A stretch of 64,000 nucleotides of DNA from Tanytarsus gracilentus (Eukaryota; Arthropoda; Insecta; Diptera; Chironomidae), in assembly GCA_038502055.1 (NCBI GenBank), contig JAXRKN010000043.1, positions 124,001 to 188,000 of the forward strand, given 5' to 3'. The notes beneath the pieces were generated by a model. The model did no database searches, was not told where the DNA came from, and saw only the letters and a list, made by a program, of their open reading frames with translations. A program made the translations under genes and the position numbers. Shown here in pieces: positions 12,701-26,200 of this stretch. How positions within the stretch are numbered: the stretch's first letter is position 1; every line of letters begins with the position of its first letter.

Positions 12701-15700
12701 CTCTCCATGGCGCTAGAACAATGTGGAATTGGAAAGATTTTTTCCATGTATTTATACAGCTCAACAATATCGCTTGTTGTGAAACTTTCTATCGTAATTT
12801 TTCTCCTCAGCATTTAGAGCTCTCGTTTGATCATATCATGGAAGATGCTGATAAAGTAACAATGATGGTGTGAGAGGAGAAAAGTAAAACAAAAGAATAA
12901 TATTATCGTCTGCGAAAAAAAACTTTTTCTTAAGAGTCTTCTCGAAGTCAGAAGAATTTTTCCTCGCATATACTGCTTTTTATTGGGAATCAGATTATAA
13001 CGCCGAGATATTTTCTCTGTCACAAAATAAAAGTAATTCCTGGACATCGTTTTATAATTGAAGGTCAATCTGCAGCATTTATGAGAGTTTTTGTGATAAC
13101 AAAATAAATGTTGAGTGTTAGAAAAAATTGAGTCCGATGAAAAACAAAAGTTTTTAATTAAATTTAATTCTCCATTGTATCCATTTTAAGGATTTAAAAG
13201 TGGTTAGCTCATTTTCATAATTTATAGTGAAACCTTCATTGACGTGGCAACATCATGACGTGAAAACGTGTATGTGGGCTGGTTGATATGTAAATTTTTG
13301 AGATGGAATGCAAAACACACTCATCAGATGTGTCATGAACAATGACACATAGAGTAAAAACCTGTCGAACATAAAACCGCAAAATTGTAATTTAAATTTC
13401 ACCGAAATGCATCAATTTCAATTTTATTCGAACCCAAAATGTTTCAACAGCTTTCGATGCTAACGGCTTTATTTACATATTTCCTTGAAATTACATCTTC
13501 TATCAGATGAAATGTGGCGTGTATGAGTGGGAGGTGATACTTGCAAAAGAAATTCTTCACGCTCAATGTCATTTCATCGCATGACAACAACATTATCATC
13601 AGCATAATGCGATCCGCTCGAATATAAATTAAATTTTTCAGAAAACGCAAACAAGTCAAAATACAAAACATGTATCGGGTAAAAGCTTCAGATTTGCTCA
13701 TTTAATTGGTTTCAATTTCATTCTTAAGGAAACGTCTTGAGAATATATATTTACAGAGATCTCTTAAACCACGCGCACAGTTTTATGTTCTTTTGACTTT
13801 TCTTCGGATACATTTTTTTAAACAAGATGCTTCAGCTTATATTTAATGCATGACGCGCACAGTCCATAGATTCGAATAACACGAGAAAATATTTTCCTAA
13901 AACATTTGTAAAAATTTGCTTAATTATTTGAAAGTAAGTAAAAAATTAAATATTTTTTGTGCTAATTATGAATAAAAAAATTCCATTCCTTGCAAAAGTT
14001 TTTGCTCCACTTTTTTTTTTGGTATATTTAATGCCAGACTAAAATCAATAAAGAGCAGGCTGGAAATTGTTTCCGAGTCTTTTCGACAATAGTGTTCATG
14101 GAAAGACAGCAAAAGTAAGTGAGTGTTTGTGAAAGTTTCAACAACAAATTCTCTGATTGAGATATTCATTGATTGTTATAAAAACACTTTAAAACTTCCA
14201 CAACGTTCTAAATTTTCTGCCGACCGTCGAATGATTTTATGAAAAAGAACGAATAAAATTTGGATAAAGAAGAGGGGAGACAACAGCAGCATAAAATTAT
14301 TGTAGTATCTCCGTTGATTTATCAGATAAGCGCTGAATGAGAAATTTTACGACATAAACATATCTCTTAAGCCCTCCCTATTCCATGTTTTCGTAGGAAA
14401 AATGAAATAATGTACAAACTTTATCTACAATTAATTTATTTTGTTTCCCTAATAAAAAAATAAAGTTTAACCAATTTTTACTTTGAGGTATTTTAATTAT
14501 TTTTTTCTTGTCCACAAAATATAAATATAAATTTCTCCATCTAAAAAAATTTTGTGTATCTGCTGTTTTTGCGTAAATATTTGGGGTGTACTCAAATCTA
14601 GAGTCTCGTTGCCCGGGGCTGTGTTTATTGCAACATTTTCCTCCTTGATAATTCCAAACAAAGTAAATTACAAGAAATAAAAATAACTTTTTTAAATCTG
14701 CTTTTTATGTTTGCAACACATCGAGAACTAAATCAATATGAAATAGAATTTTTTTTCATGCAAAATAAAAAGAAAAATCTTTATTTTATTGCATTGTGTT
14801 TGGGGGCTTCACTCTCGAAGACAAACGAAAAGATGAGAAAGCATATCAAGATAAAATCACAGTACCAGAATATTGTTGTGTAATTCTCATAAAAGTCATT
14901 TATTTTGAAAGCAAGCGACGAACGATGAGTTTATACGAGAAAATTTTTATTTCGTATTATGCGCTTAAAACCAGCAATCGTAGTGGTGCCAGTGGCAATG
15001 GAGGAAGAAGAATGAAAATAGGCATTAAATTGTTTTTATTGAAATCCTTCAACCACAAATTCCAAATGACACTCTTCGTGTGATTATATTGTTTCAGCTT
15101 CCATTGCCATTTTGCTGTCATCACACTTTTTCTCGACTGTCATGTGTTCGAGGCAAATTTTGTCATTGCTTTCGCTATTTTGTCTACCATTTTGACTTGG
15201 CATCTATTGTACACACAGCGAGCTGCCTAGCGCCTAGCATGTCAATGTCGATATGTGTGTAAACGACTTTTAGAAAATTTACCATGAAGCATTTAATTTA
15301 TCAAAATTTAGTTGATAGTAATTAAGTTGTAAATTTAAATAATTGTCACCATAAACAATGATTTATGTGCCAAAATCTCTATACTAATGTATTTTCGCCA
15401 ACACATTGAAAGACCTCTTAAAACAGCTGATGAAGTCTGCCAAGAAATTATTGATGGATGAAAATTGATGAATTGATTATCATAAAATTCGAATTTCTCT
15501 TTTTTACGACTGCAGCGATTTATTTTCAGCTCTGCCAAATTCGCAAGTTTTTAATTTAAAAAGTTTGTTAATTTACAATTTCCTAGATAAAAATTTCTTT
15601 TCACCGTCTTTGATGATTTTTTCCCACAAGGATAAAAAAATCAAGTGCAGTAAAGTTGCTAGGACACAACTTTTTTTCATCGCTATTAAGTGAAATTAAT

Positions 15701-18700
15701 ATGAAATTTGTTTGAATTTTAATTGAACTTTTTAACATACATATATGCTACATATGTATGTTTACTTCATCAAATTGAAAGTCATATGAATTTTTGTGAT
15801 CTCCAAATGAGAAGACACAAACTCTTTGATTAATTTCAGTAAAATAATTATCATTAAACCGCTTCTGTGGAAAAAATATACTTTTAGTCACTCAACAAAA
15901 TATAAAAGTGAGTGCGATGGAAGAAGAGAGACATGGCAAAGATGAAAGATCAAAGAGTAAAATGAACGGATTCATCTCCATTAACCTACTCGTTTCTGTG
16001 CACAAAATTCACTTTCTTTTCATCATTTTCTGCTGTAATTATATTTTCTTTTTGCTGCTCTGTCTTTTTGACGTTAACCCTGTGATTTCCCTTGAGCTCG
16101 TTCGTTCTCTCTTGCTCGCACACTGCAAATGATGTCGCCTCTTTCTTCAACCTTGTAGAGAAGTTTAGCATAAGAGCTTAATGTTTTTCCTCTTTGCAAT
16201 ATAAAAAAAGCATGCACACAAAGCATAGAACAGTTCAAATACATAAAATTATTATTATTATCATCATGAATATTGAAATGCATTAGACAAAAAATGTGTG
16301 AGAGCATCGTAAAAAAATTATTATATGAGGAGTGTCGTGCCGGTAAACTGAGGGTAAAATGCAAAATATGTGATTTGCAATATGATAAAAGATTAGAACA
16401 TGATTTTGAATATTTAAACGGGAATTTTTAGCTTGTTAGTCGAGGAAAAATAATCGTTTGATAATACACTGAGCGCACATCTCAGAGCAGTGATTTATAT
16501 GACGGCATCATAAAAGCAGCAATTTTTGAGGAAGACGGGTAAAAATGCAGATTCATCAGATGAGCTTTTTGCAGGAAAAAATTGTTGTTTTCATTTATGA
16601 CATCCGCATTTTGCTTTAAATTGAATTTTGCATTAATGAGTGATAAATTTTGTGTTATGTAGTAAAATTTTTTAACAATTTTAAACCCTTTTAATGCAAA
16701 TGAATTTGAATGAAATGAAAATGAAATTTGATAATTAAATTTACAGACATGGACGCGATGTACGTTTCAAAGCTCTCCATGCTATCCTTAAGGCATTTCC
16801 TTTCCTGAAATTTTCCTTTTCTCATTTAAACGTTGATAATTTATGCAATTTTCTCTGCTTCTTCTTGCTGCTTGTCGACTTGACTGTTGACTTAATTATT
16901 TTCAATATATTTACGTTGTCCCACTTGAAAGAGAAAATATCAAGTGTTTGGCATCATCTTCATTAGCAATGTTTAATAATCTCCTTTCGCTCTTCTCTCA
17001 TCTGAAAATCATTTGCTGTACAGAAGGAAAAAATTTAAGCGAATAAAAATGTTAAAATTAATTTTTAACTGAATTATTTTCAATTATCGATTTTAAATTA
17101 TTTTTATATTATTCGCATTTTAAAAAAATTAATATTTAATTTCTTCCAAGCCAAATAAAATCGCCAAGCTTGTTTTTTCTTCAGAAAATGAAAAGAAAAG
17201 CAACGCAAAATGAAATCAATTTCAAAGCAAACACAAAACTCTCAAAACTCAATGAAAAAGTATATGCATAAATTGCTGAAACATTAGCATTATAATAACC
17301 AATTGACACGCAATTTCGTTGCCTATTTCGTGGTGCTCGACAGGCGGTTGCTTCAAATAGAAGTTTTGGTTTGCTGTTGGAGAAGAGAAGAAAAAAGGTT
17401 TAATAGAAACTATAATTTTCTCATTCAAGCGTAATCTTTTTTAATTTCAAATCGATTGCGATAGAGCTTTAAGAAAATATTTGCAAAAATTCAAGAGCTT
17501 TATCGCAATTATTATTGCGTGTTCGCATAACATTAGCAGTTTTATTTTTGAGTCTCTGTTGAAAATAATGAACGTATAATTTGATGAAAATAAGTCATTC
17601 GATAAGTTGGTATAGGGTTCTTTTCATGCGGTCATGAGCCATTGGGGTCAACATTATCTGATTTAGATTTTTTGAGGGCATGATATGTGATAAAAAGGAG
17701 CATTCAGAACGCGCTTTCATTCAATTAAGGAAATGAAGTACTAAACACATGCGGTTTGTATGTTAGAGAACTTGGTAAATTATAGTTAATGAACAAATGT
17801 TAACGTGTAAGTTGTGTTGAGCATAAAAAACACAAGATTAAAATTTAGACATTTACAGGATCATAAAAACATTACACTAAAGCTCAAAAGTGCTCGCTCT
17901 TAAAAAAAGTTAATTACAAAATTTTTGCACCTGACGTTCTCCATAATTTTTTTTAACTTCAAATAGGGAAAATTTGTTCGTGTGCATGTACGAAAGCCCC
18001 AAACTCGTTCTTTTCATTCATCAGCTACTGTACTGGCAAATAATATGCTTAATGCTTTCGTGGCTTCACCATACACTTTGCGCTCACGTTTTAAATCCTT
18101 TTCTCGTTCTCTCATAGTCATTATCGATTTTTTTCTTCGTAGCGCATAATTTTATTTCGCTTAACAAGAAAATCTTACGAATAAAATAAAAATTGAATTA
18201 CTCCCTGTTGGCGAGAAAATTTAATTAAAAATTCGTCTGACTTAAAAAAATACCTCAAATATTAACCAGAGAATGTTGAACCCCGTGAGAAAATCTTTAT
18301 TAATTTTCTCTAATTTAGTTTAATTAAAGCTGCTAGAATTATCATCGATGTTCAAAATTTAGAGCCACAGTGTTAAATAAACTTCTCGAATATCAAAAAT
18401 CCTTATAATAACTTTCGAACAAGCAACGAGGATTAGAAGGATGAAGGAAAAACTTATTCTACTTAGCACGCTTTATATAAAGAGTGAAATTCAAATCCAA
18501 GTGCGAATACAAACTTTTCTCCATTCCTCAACGGCATTTTAATAAAGAAATTTCTCGACTCGAACTTTAACATGAAATTTATTGTCGTCGGGGATCGTTC
18601 TCGATGGACACTTTTATACATTTTCACAGAAATTAGAAATATTTATGAACCTTTCAAAATCCTCAGGACACTTTGAATCCTCCCTTTTTCTCCACCTCAT

Positions 18701-19094
18701 TCTTTATATTGTATGATGAAAAAGGATTTTCCATTTACCATCATAAATTATTGTTGCAAAGTATAGAAAAGGGGATGAGTGGGAAATGTGGTGACGGCTG
18801 TAAAATGTATTTCTATGACCTGCACCATTTTCATGATATTGGAAGGCAATAAAAAGGGGACATTTATCAAAGTTTAATAATTTACATTCCGGGTCCTTTA
18901 AGTTTATTCTCTTCTTATTATTCTTTTATGTATGCTGAAGCTTTGATTATCCTTTTTTTCTGTGTTATTTCTTTTATAAATGTGGGTTGTGAATTTGTTT
19001 GTAGCACTTCATAAATAATGTTGGAGCGAAATATCATTTTCCAATTGTTCCATATTAGGCTTCTCTCTTACTTCACAAGCGGATTTTTGAAAAT
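6761..19094. other. 12 kb with no recognised gene
   Basis: AT-rich sequence on both strands. The open frames are short, low-complexity and lack conserved motifs, and I recognise no tRNA, rRNA or conserved exon. It may be intergenic or intronic to a gene whose exons lie outside the window. A 9-bp perfect hairpin (ATGTGTCAT / ATGACACAT, 5-nt loop) lies at 13328-13350. Confidence 0.55.
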
Positions 19095-19599
19095 GTGAAA
19101 TTTATATATGCATTTTGCCAACTTTCTATGCATCGTAGTGTATTCTACCTTATGCACGGCATGGGCGCGAGTTTAGACACCGTTCGGGGTGGCTTGCGCA
19201 TCGTACACATCTCCTTAGGCAAGGGATGGCTGTTTTACTTGAAGCAGTTTTGCGGCTCCAATGTGCAGTACGTTGCTTCCAGTCCGTCATGACTTAGTTT
19301 ATGATATGGATGTCGGTGGTACATTGCTTAGTGTGTGTCTAGACTCAGTCGGTTTTATATCGGTCTGAGTGTATGGACGTATCCGAGCCTTACGGTAGCG
19401 ATGACTAAATTTTTAGCGTAACCCACAAAGTGGTGTAACGCTTATATGCTCGTGATTCCGTCCGTCTGCACAAGCGAGATCTCGGTCCCTGGACCAGCTA
19501 GAGACTTCTAGTTTTCGCCAGATGGTAGCTCTTAGGGTCTATATGTGCAGGCACTGACTATTTTTTGAGTCATGACCTATGGTCGTGCCATGGACGGCC

Positions 19600-20160
19600 A
19601 TAACGTCCATTTTTCATACAAATTTTCTCTTATATGGCTTCATGGGTATCGTTGAACTCGTAATTTGACCAGGAATTGATTGGCATTGATTCGTAATTGG
19701 ATCAGGAATCGATTGACATACATGATTTTTCGAGTCGTGAACTATGGTCGTGCCACAGACAGCCAAAATGTCCATTTTTCAGAACTATGGCTTCATGGGT
19801 ATCGTTGAACTCGTGATTGGACCAGGAATCGATTGATATAGATGATTTTTGAGGAATGTCCATCATGGACGGCCAGTAGTGCCACGGACAGCCAAAATGT
19901 CCATTTTTCAGAACTATGGCTTCATGGGTATCGTTGAACTCGTAATTGGACCAGGAATCGAATGGCATTGATGATTTTTGATGAATGTCCATCATGGACG
20001 GCCAGTAGTGCCACGGACAGCCATAATGTCCATTTTTCAGAACTATGGCTTCATGGGTATCGTAGAACTCGTGATTGGACCAGGAATCTATTGACATAGA
20101 TGATTTTTGAGAAATGGTCGAACAGGACTGCCACGGACAGCCAAAGTGTCCGGATTGACT
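19600..20160. repeat. 129-bp tandem repeat array
   Basis: The phrase tccatttttc starts at 19771, 19900 and 20029, exactly 129 bp apart. Diverged edge copies lie at about 19606 and 20149. Each unit contains gccacggacagcc, actatggcttcatgggtatcgt and ggaccaggaatc-type blocks. As 129 is divisible by three, the array stays open on the minus strand. Confidence 0.9.
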
Positions 20161-20169
20161 TAAACTCAT
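19702..20169 (-). CDS. possible small tandem-repeat protein (hypothetical)
   Basis: A 155-residue open frame starting at an AAAA-ATG context and running through the whole tandem array. It reads as 43-residue repeats containing GHFGCPWHYWPSMMDI, KSSMSIDSWSN, EFNDTHEA and IVLKN, with a conserved CPW in each unit. The start MSLSQSGHFGCPWQ precedes the first repeat. No signal peptide, membrane segment or known domain is seen. A TCAGT initiator-like site lies about 27 nt upstream of the ATG, but no TATA box. It could equally be a non-coding minisatellite that is open by chance because the unit is a multiple of three. Downstream of the stop the repeat decays. I do not recognise the protein. Confidence 0.3.
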   Translation of the reverse strand: MSLSQSGHFGCPWQSCSTISQKSSMSIDSWSNHEFYDTHEAIVLKNGHYGCPWHYWPSMMDIHQKSSMPFDSWSNYEFNDTHEAIVLKNGHFGCPWHYWPSMMDIPQKSSISIDSWSNHEFNDTHEAIVLKNGHFGCLWHDHSSRLEKSCMSIDS

Positions 20170-20240
20170 TTTTTATGCACTTGATTTTCAAACACTGATC
20201 TGTTACAAGTGGGTTACGCGGCAACACCCACGTGTGGGTT

Positions 20241-23200
20241 TTGAAACATTTTTTTTTATTCTAAACAGAAAATTTTATAGAAACGACAAAATTTCATTTT
20301 ATGCTTAGCTAAATATTTTTCTTTCATGATTAAAGTCATTTTAAGATGTTGTGCTCACCACTTAAAAATGTTTGCTTTTCTCACACCACCACCAGTATCA
20401 TCATTATGGTTTGTAATTTGAAAACGTAAAATTATACTTCTGTGCAAATGTCTCTTTGATGTTCCTCTCTTCGTTTGTGCCGTGTCTTATTGCTATCCAA
20501 ATAAAGTGAAATTTACATGAGGCTAGGAAGATAGAACAACTTTTTTAATTTGTAGCCTATTTTAGTACCACATTGAGTGTGGGTTAACAAGAATTCTTCA
20601 TCATTTAGCTACTAACGATGACTTTATTAACATACACTGAAAACAAGAAAGGCCATTGGAGACACCAAAAAACTATCAAAACGATGTCCACAATGGAACA
20701 TTGACCAATTTGCTTTTGATGAACACGTTTTTTTAATTTAAATGTTAAATAATGATCATGAAGACAAGGATAGGGATTAATGCGAGAAAGTCATAAAGGG
20801 CGATCGTTGTTACGCAAATATTTTTATCGCGCATCAAATGAGGTAAAAATCTATAGAAATTATATTTAAAAATCGTTATAAAAATATTTAATTATTTCAA
20901 TTTAATTTCATGAAACTTCTTTCTGCCAATATTTTTTTTCATGAGAACTAGCAGAAATTTTAATCTGCATAATAATGTTCGTAATGTAAATTTTTATGTG
21001 CACTTTTCCTCAACTTTCTCATTAACCGTACTCGGCAAAAAGCTACAGCTTGAAATATTTTTAATTACATTTTATTCCTTTAGCTCATCAGAATATTTCT
21101 TTTTCAAGAAATCTTGTGACTTAATATCATGCTCCAAAAAAAGCTTCTCTGCCTTCAAGCCATTATAAATTTAATGAATAAACTTTTGAATGTATGTGTT
21201 AGTCATATGTAAAATATCAATATTTGCTTCCAAATGTCATCAATCAATTTTTTCTTTCCCCTCCATCATCAATTTAATCTCGTATGACAAAGAGGCGAGA
21301 TGAAATAATCATTTTTCCTCATGACCCGCTTGTCAGCCTATTTTTTTTTATTGTGAAATATTAAATAACCAAAAATTGCATATCAACCAGTCCGTGCATG
21401 GTGCAATTTGATATGCTTTTTCTGTATGTGTTTTGTCACATTTTTTGTACGCTCGCAATTGCAATTTTTGTCAGATGTAAAATTGATGTTTTTTTTTGCA
21501 AAAATACTTTTATATGAAAAAAATTTAAAAGCTATATATTCAACTTTAATGAAATTTTGTTTTAAAATTACAAAAGTCTCAAATAGTTTCTGGCATAGAG
21601 TTCTTCACTTAAAGCATATTCAATTTTTTAAGCTGGCAATATTATAGCATTTCAAATTCAATAAACATTTCCATAGGATTTTAGTATTTTACGCAGCTCT
21701 ATACTTGCTCGCATTCACACGCTTTTTTTGCTTTTGAAGCTTTTCTCTTTTCAGGTGTACTCGCTACTTTTCTAGCCCACCCTCAAGTAGAAAAAAATCT
21801 GCACATTATTTACTTTAAATAAAATAAAGAGAAACACACTGGAATGACGATGATACGTGAGCACTTTAATGATAATATATCCTTCTTTACTTTCAGAATT
21901 TGTCACGTCGAAACCATAGTACATAAAGCTCCTTTTTGCGTGAAGGCGATGAATAAATAAATAGGTGAGCTGGAATTTTTTGAAAATTTAATGTGCATGT
22001 CGTGAATGCGAAGAAGCACATTGGAATTACTTTTGCGCTCGTTGTACAGTTAGAATTTTTTTATTCATAAAGGTATAAAAAGAAATCAAAACATTCTTCC
22101 AGGCTCTGTGAGAGCGACAATTGTGTGTGACTACTCGTACATATGGAGGTAAGGTTGGAATGTTTTCAGTGCGCAGTTAAACTTTAAGAAAAATTTCTTT
22201 CTGCGCAATTGGAAATGCTTCCCACACTCAAGATCAATGCTTGCAATTTTCACATCTACATCTCAATGGAGATAAAGGTGAGAATAAAAAGGGGAAGCAA
22301 ATTCCATCTAAATTCTGCCGTCACACGTTGTTTGAGAAGCAACAACGTGTACGCAAAATAATATGTCATAAGAAATTTCGGTAATACATCATCCGAATTC
22401 ACACTTCATTTTCACTTAAACTGTGTGTGTGAATTGTCAGGAGATTTTTAATTCTCATGAGGAATAACACAAAACGATGGATTACGAATTTTTTTGCTTC
22501 TATAGACAAGAATAGAATCACACTGCCATATATTTTCATAAAAATATCATATATGAGATGTGCGATCCCTTGACAGATGTGTATCGCAGTACTTTTACAT
22601 TCATCTCTTTTTAAATTAGAAGTGACAGAGTAGAGTAAGGATGCATGATGCATGGTGGAAGCAAATCGTAAAAGAAGGCGATGGAAAAGTTCAGGTTCAT
22701 TTTTATCACAAATGAAAATTGTAAAAAATGCCAAGTGCAATAAATACTATTTCAACGTATTCGTTCATAAAGTAAGGGAGAAGATTTTGACTAACGATAT
22801 TTTTTACATTATAAACCCTTTTTTCTGTCACAAAATCTTTTTCCTTGTTTTCGTGTAAACCGCTCCATTTTTTGCTCATCTAATGAGCACAACTTTTTAA
22901 TACCATTGTAATCCTTCAAAATTACAGTCATTTCATAACACAAATCAAAATTCTCATTCACAGTGGGTTTTAAACTTTTAATTTAATTCGTACTCCGCAA
23001 TTGTTTGCCGCCATTAAGTTTAATGCCATTCGTGGCATAAAAAGTCACTTGCTCTACAACATTTATATAGCTTAAATTTATGAAATAAATGATGATGATT
23101 TAGAAACGTTATTTAATCGCAATGTTTGAATTGAGAATTTTAAATGAATTGCGAGAATTCTCCTTTATGTATGGAATCAGCAATTTACATTCAAAGTCAT

Positions 23201-26200
23201 TACGAAGTAATTATAAATTTTTCATATATGATTTATTTTCAACATCATCCACACACATATATAAACGAATGACTTATTCATTTAATACACGTGTCTACAT
23301 GCAATTTCCAATTACCTTTTCCAAATGGGGCACATATTTTTCTTTAAAGCTGGAAGATTTTTCAGAGCAGATAATTCCAAAAAAATAAATGCTAGAGGGC
23401 TTTAAGCAGCAAAAGATAACTCTCGTTGAGATTTATTTTAGAGTGTACACCGACTTATGCCTGGATGAAAATTTTACATTTTCCCCTGATGCTTGCATAT
23501 CAAATAAGAAAAATTTTCATCAAGGGATAAATTCCCTCCCATCAAAAGCGTGTAAATTTTGTACTTCGTGTGTTGTGAAAAAGGTCTGCACTACACTCTT
23601 TCCAGCAATATCATTACAAGTTGTTGTTTATATGGATGCTGCATGCTGATGCCGGCTGGTTGCTTTGGTAGGTAATATGTTAATTTAACACAAATAAATT
23701 TTGTTGGCAATGAAAAATTAAAGGGGGGGGGGGGTGAAACATGCTTAAGGTCGAAAAATTACAGTTTTCGGTTGCTTCACACCCACACTGACTGATAGAG
23801 GACCCTTGATGTAATTTTTCTTAAATTATCTCCCCATAAGTCTCTCACATATTGCAGTCCTACTTGTATGTGTAATGAAGATGCTGAAAAGGCACTTAAT
23901 GATTAACTTCTTCCTCCTTCGCAAACCCTCATAAAACCGCACTCCTCAAGAGTTGAAATGAGATAGGAATAGAGAGAAAAGCATAAAGGAGAAAAGTGTG
24001 ATAACAACAGACATAAATAGCATCAGAAGTTTTGATGTTCAAATAAAACATCCACAAGAGCATTTAAAATTTAATGGATTCTCTTCCTTGGGTTTTCTCA
24101 TTAAGCGAGCATTGTGTAATTCACTACGTTTGTGCAGATAAATTCGATAAATTAATTGTGAGCAAGTTTAGAAACAACAAACATTAAAGATTAAAGAAAA
24201 TCAGTTTTCTAGCCCTGTGAGAAACAATAAAACTTATTATTAGATAAATATTCAAAATTTGATTGAAAATTTATTCCTAACTGGGCAGGGAGAAAATGAA
24301 AATGAAATGGCTTAATTACATCTCAAATGAAATTATCTGACAGTCATTTGATAAAGTTAGAATGAGAATAAAAAAATATTAAGTCAGAAAGGAAGGCTTG
24401 AGGGGAAGAATGACGTCATTAAAAGTTTGTTTAGTAACACGACTGTATAATCTTACACACAATCTGTCATAGTTAATTCCAATCACACAAATACAATGCA
24501 GCAAATGAGACATGCGAAGAAAATGGAGAACTTTTTCACTGTGTTAAACGAAAAAGACAAGCTATAGTAATAAGCATTTCTGTTGTCTCAACCCTCGCTG
24601 TCGTTCTTCGTTGTTTCTACATGAAGAAAACTATATAAATAGGTTTAACTTTCACCAGGCAAAAGATTTTATTAAATCTTTCCTCTCTTCGCTCTTCTTC
24701 TTCCCGAATGTTTTGCTTCGTAATATTCCAGGGATGGATATTGTAAATTCTTTAAATATGATTTGATTTAATAAGTAAATTTTAATTGATTCTTTTAATT
24801 TTAAAAATAAAAGTAAGTCAAGTCCACCGCACGAGTAACAAGACACTGAGTGAGTAAATTTTCCCAACAGTGAACATTTATAAAACTTGTAATAAACATA
24901 ATAAATCTTATCTCTTATCAAGTTTTCTCCCTTTTTACCATGTTAAGCATTAGTAGTACCTAAAAATCGGCTAAATCAGTCAATGATGAAAAATTAACTT
25001 GCTCGGTGTTGTTAACATCATAAAGATTTCCTCATTGCCGTACGGTTGCAAATAAAGTTGAAAATGGAAGACGTGAACCACATTAATACCAAAAATGTTG
25101 TTTTTCTTTGCTCAACTGATACGTGCGTTGAGGCTTTGACCCAAACTTATATTCCAGGGCTTCTCTCGATACATAACAATAAATATTGAATGATTATCAC
25201 ACAGTGAAAGAGAAGGGGGCGAGTTGAGAGAAAGTCAAAAGCAGCAGAAAAGTTTCAAAATCGATTGAAAAAGGTTAATTTTATGAGTAGCGTGCAAGTG
25301 AAAGAAGAATGATAGAAGCAAAAAAGGAGCAAACAGAATGTTAAATGGTTCTGAGGATTTTTGGGGTGAATTACAAATGCCTTGTTGTTATATTGTTCAC
25401 TTGTTTCCATGAGCAAAGGTCATTGAGGTGTGGGCACAATAAAGTTCTTTCAATAAATGTTTACCAACTGTTTTCTTCTTTTTCGAAGAACTCATTATGT
25501 ACCTCTATTGTTATATCTTCTTACTCTTATAAAAAGTTTGCCTTTTAAAAAATTGAACCAAATTAATACTCTAAAGAATTTTTGCTGTGAAATATTGGAA
25601 AAATAAGCTGTCTTTACTTTGTGATTCCTACCTACGCAATACTACTAAGTGTGTTTTTGGCAAAAGCGTGGAAATTCAAATGTAAAATTAAACAGCTATC
25701 GCAAATATTTAAGCTTATTAAATTCAACCAAGCAAATCATCATGTAAAAGAGAGCGCTTTTGTCTATTCAACTGAGAGAATGAAATTTTTGTTTTCTTTC
25801 CATTTTCTTTAGTAGAATAATCCAATGCATACGTACGGAATTGTGCAAACAGAAGAAAAAAATTTATTCTTGATATCACATCAACGTGAACATAAATTAG
25901 ATTAGAAGCTACGGTATGGCTCACACGATGATGATTGAGATTATTGATCCTTTTCTTTTGCATTATTCCATAATGTAATTCCATCCGAGTGCTCGATGCG
26001 ATCCACTTGAGTGTTATGAGATTTCAATATGCTGCATACCATCGCGAACAGCCATCAATTTTATTAATTTGCAATTGCATGACTTCATTCAGCCATTCAG
26101 CCCTAATTCTTCTGCATGAAATAAAAATTCAATTTTCTTGAGATAAAATTTATAGCTTTCAAATTAGAGTGCAATTTCTCGGAAAGAATGAATCGAATGA

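Larger units (their letters stand above)
19095..20240. repeat. GC-richer repeat-derived island
   Basis: Base composition is clearly more balanced than the surrounding AT-rich DNA. The 18-bp segment at 19371-19388 (GTATGGACGTATCCGAGC) recurs in reverse orientation at 44710-44727 with flanking partial similarity, so part of this island is a dispersed repeat. An 11-bp inverted pair (GCGTAACCCAC 19416-19426; GTGGGTTACGC 20209-20219) brackets the tandem array. An ACCCAC-gt-GTGGGT palindrome follows at about 20226-20239. No transposase was found. Confidence 0.6.

Noticed and set aside
19095..19292. 65-codon frame with a less AT-biased composition
   Set aside because: No motif recognised and it lies in the repeat-derived island; the compositional shift alone explains the open frame.
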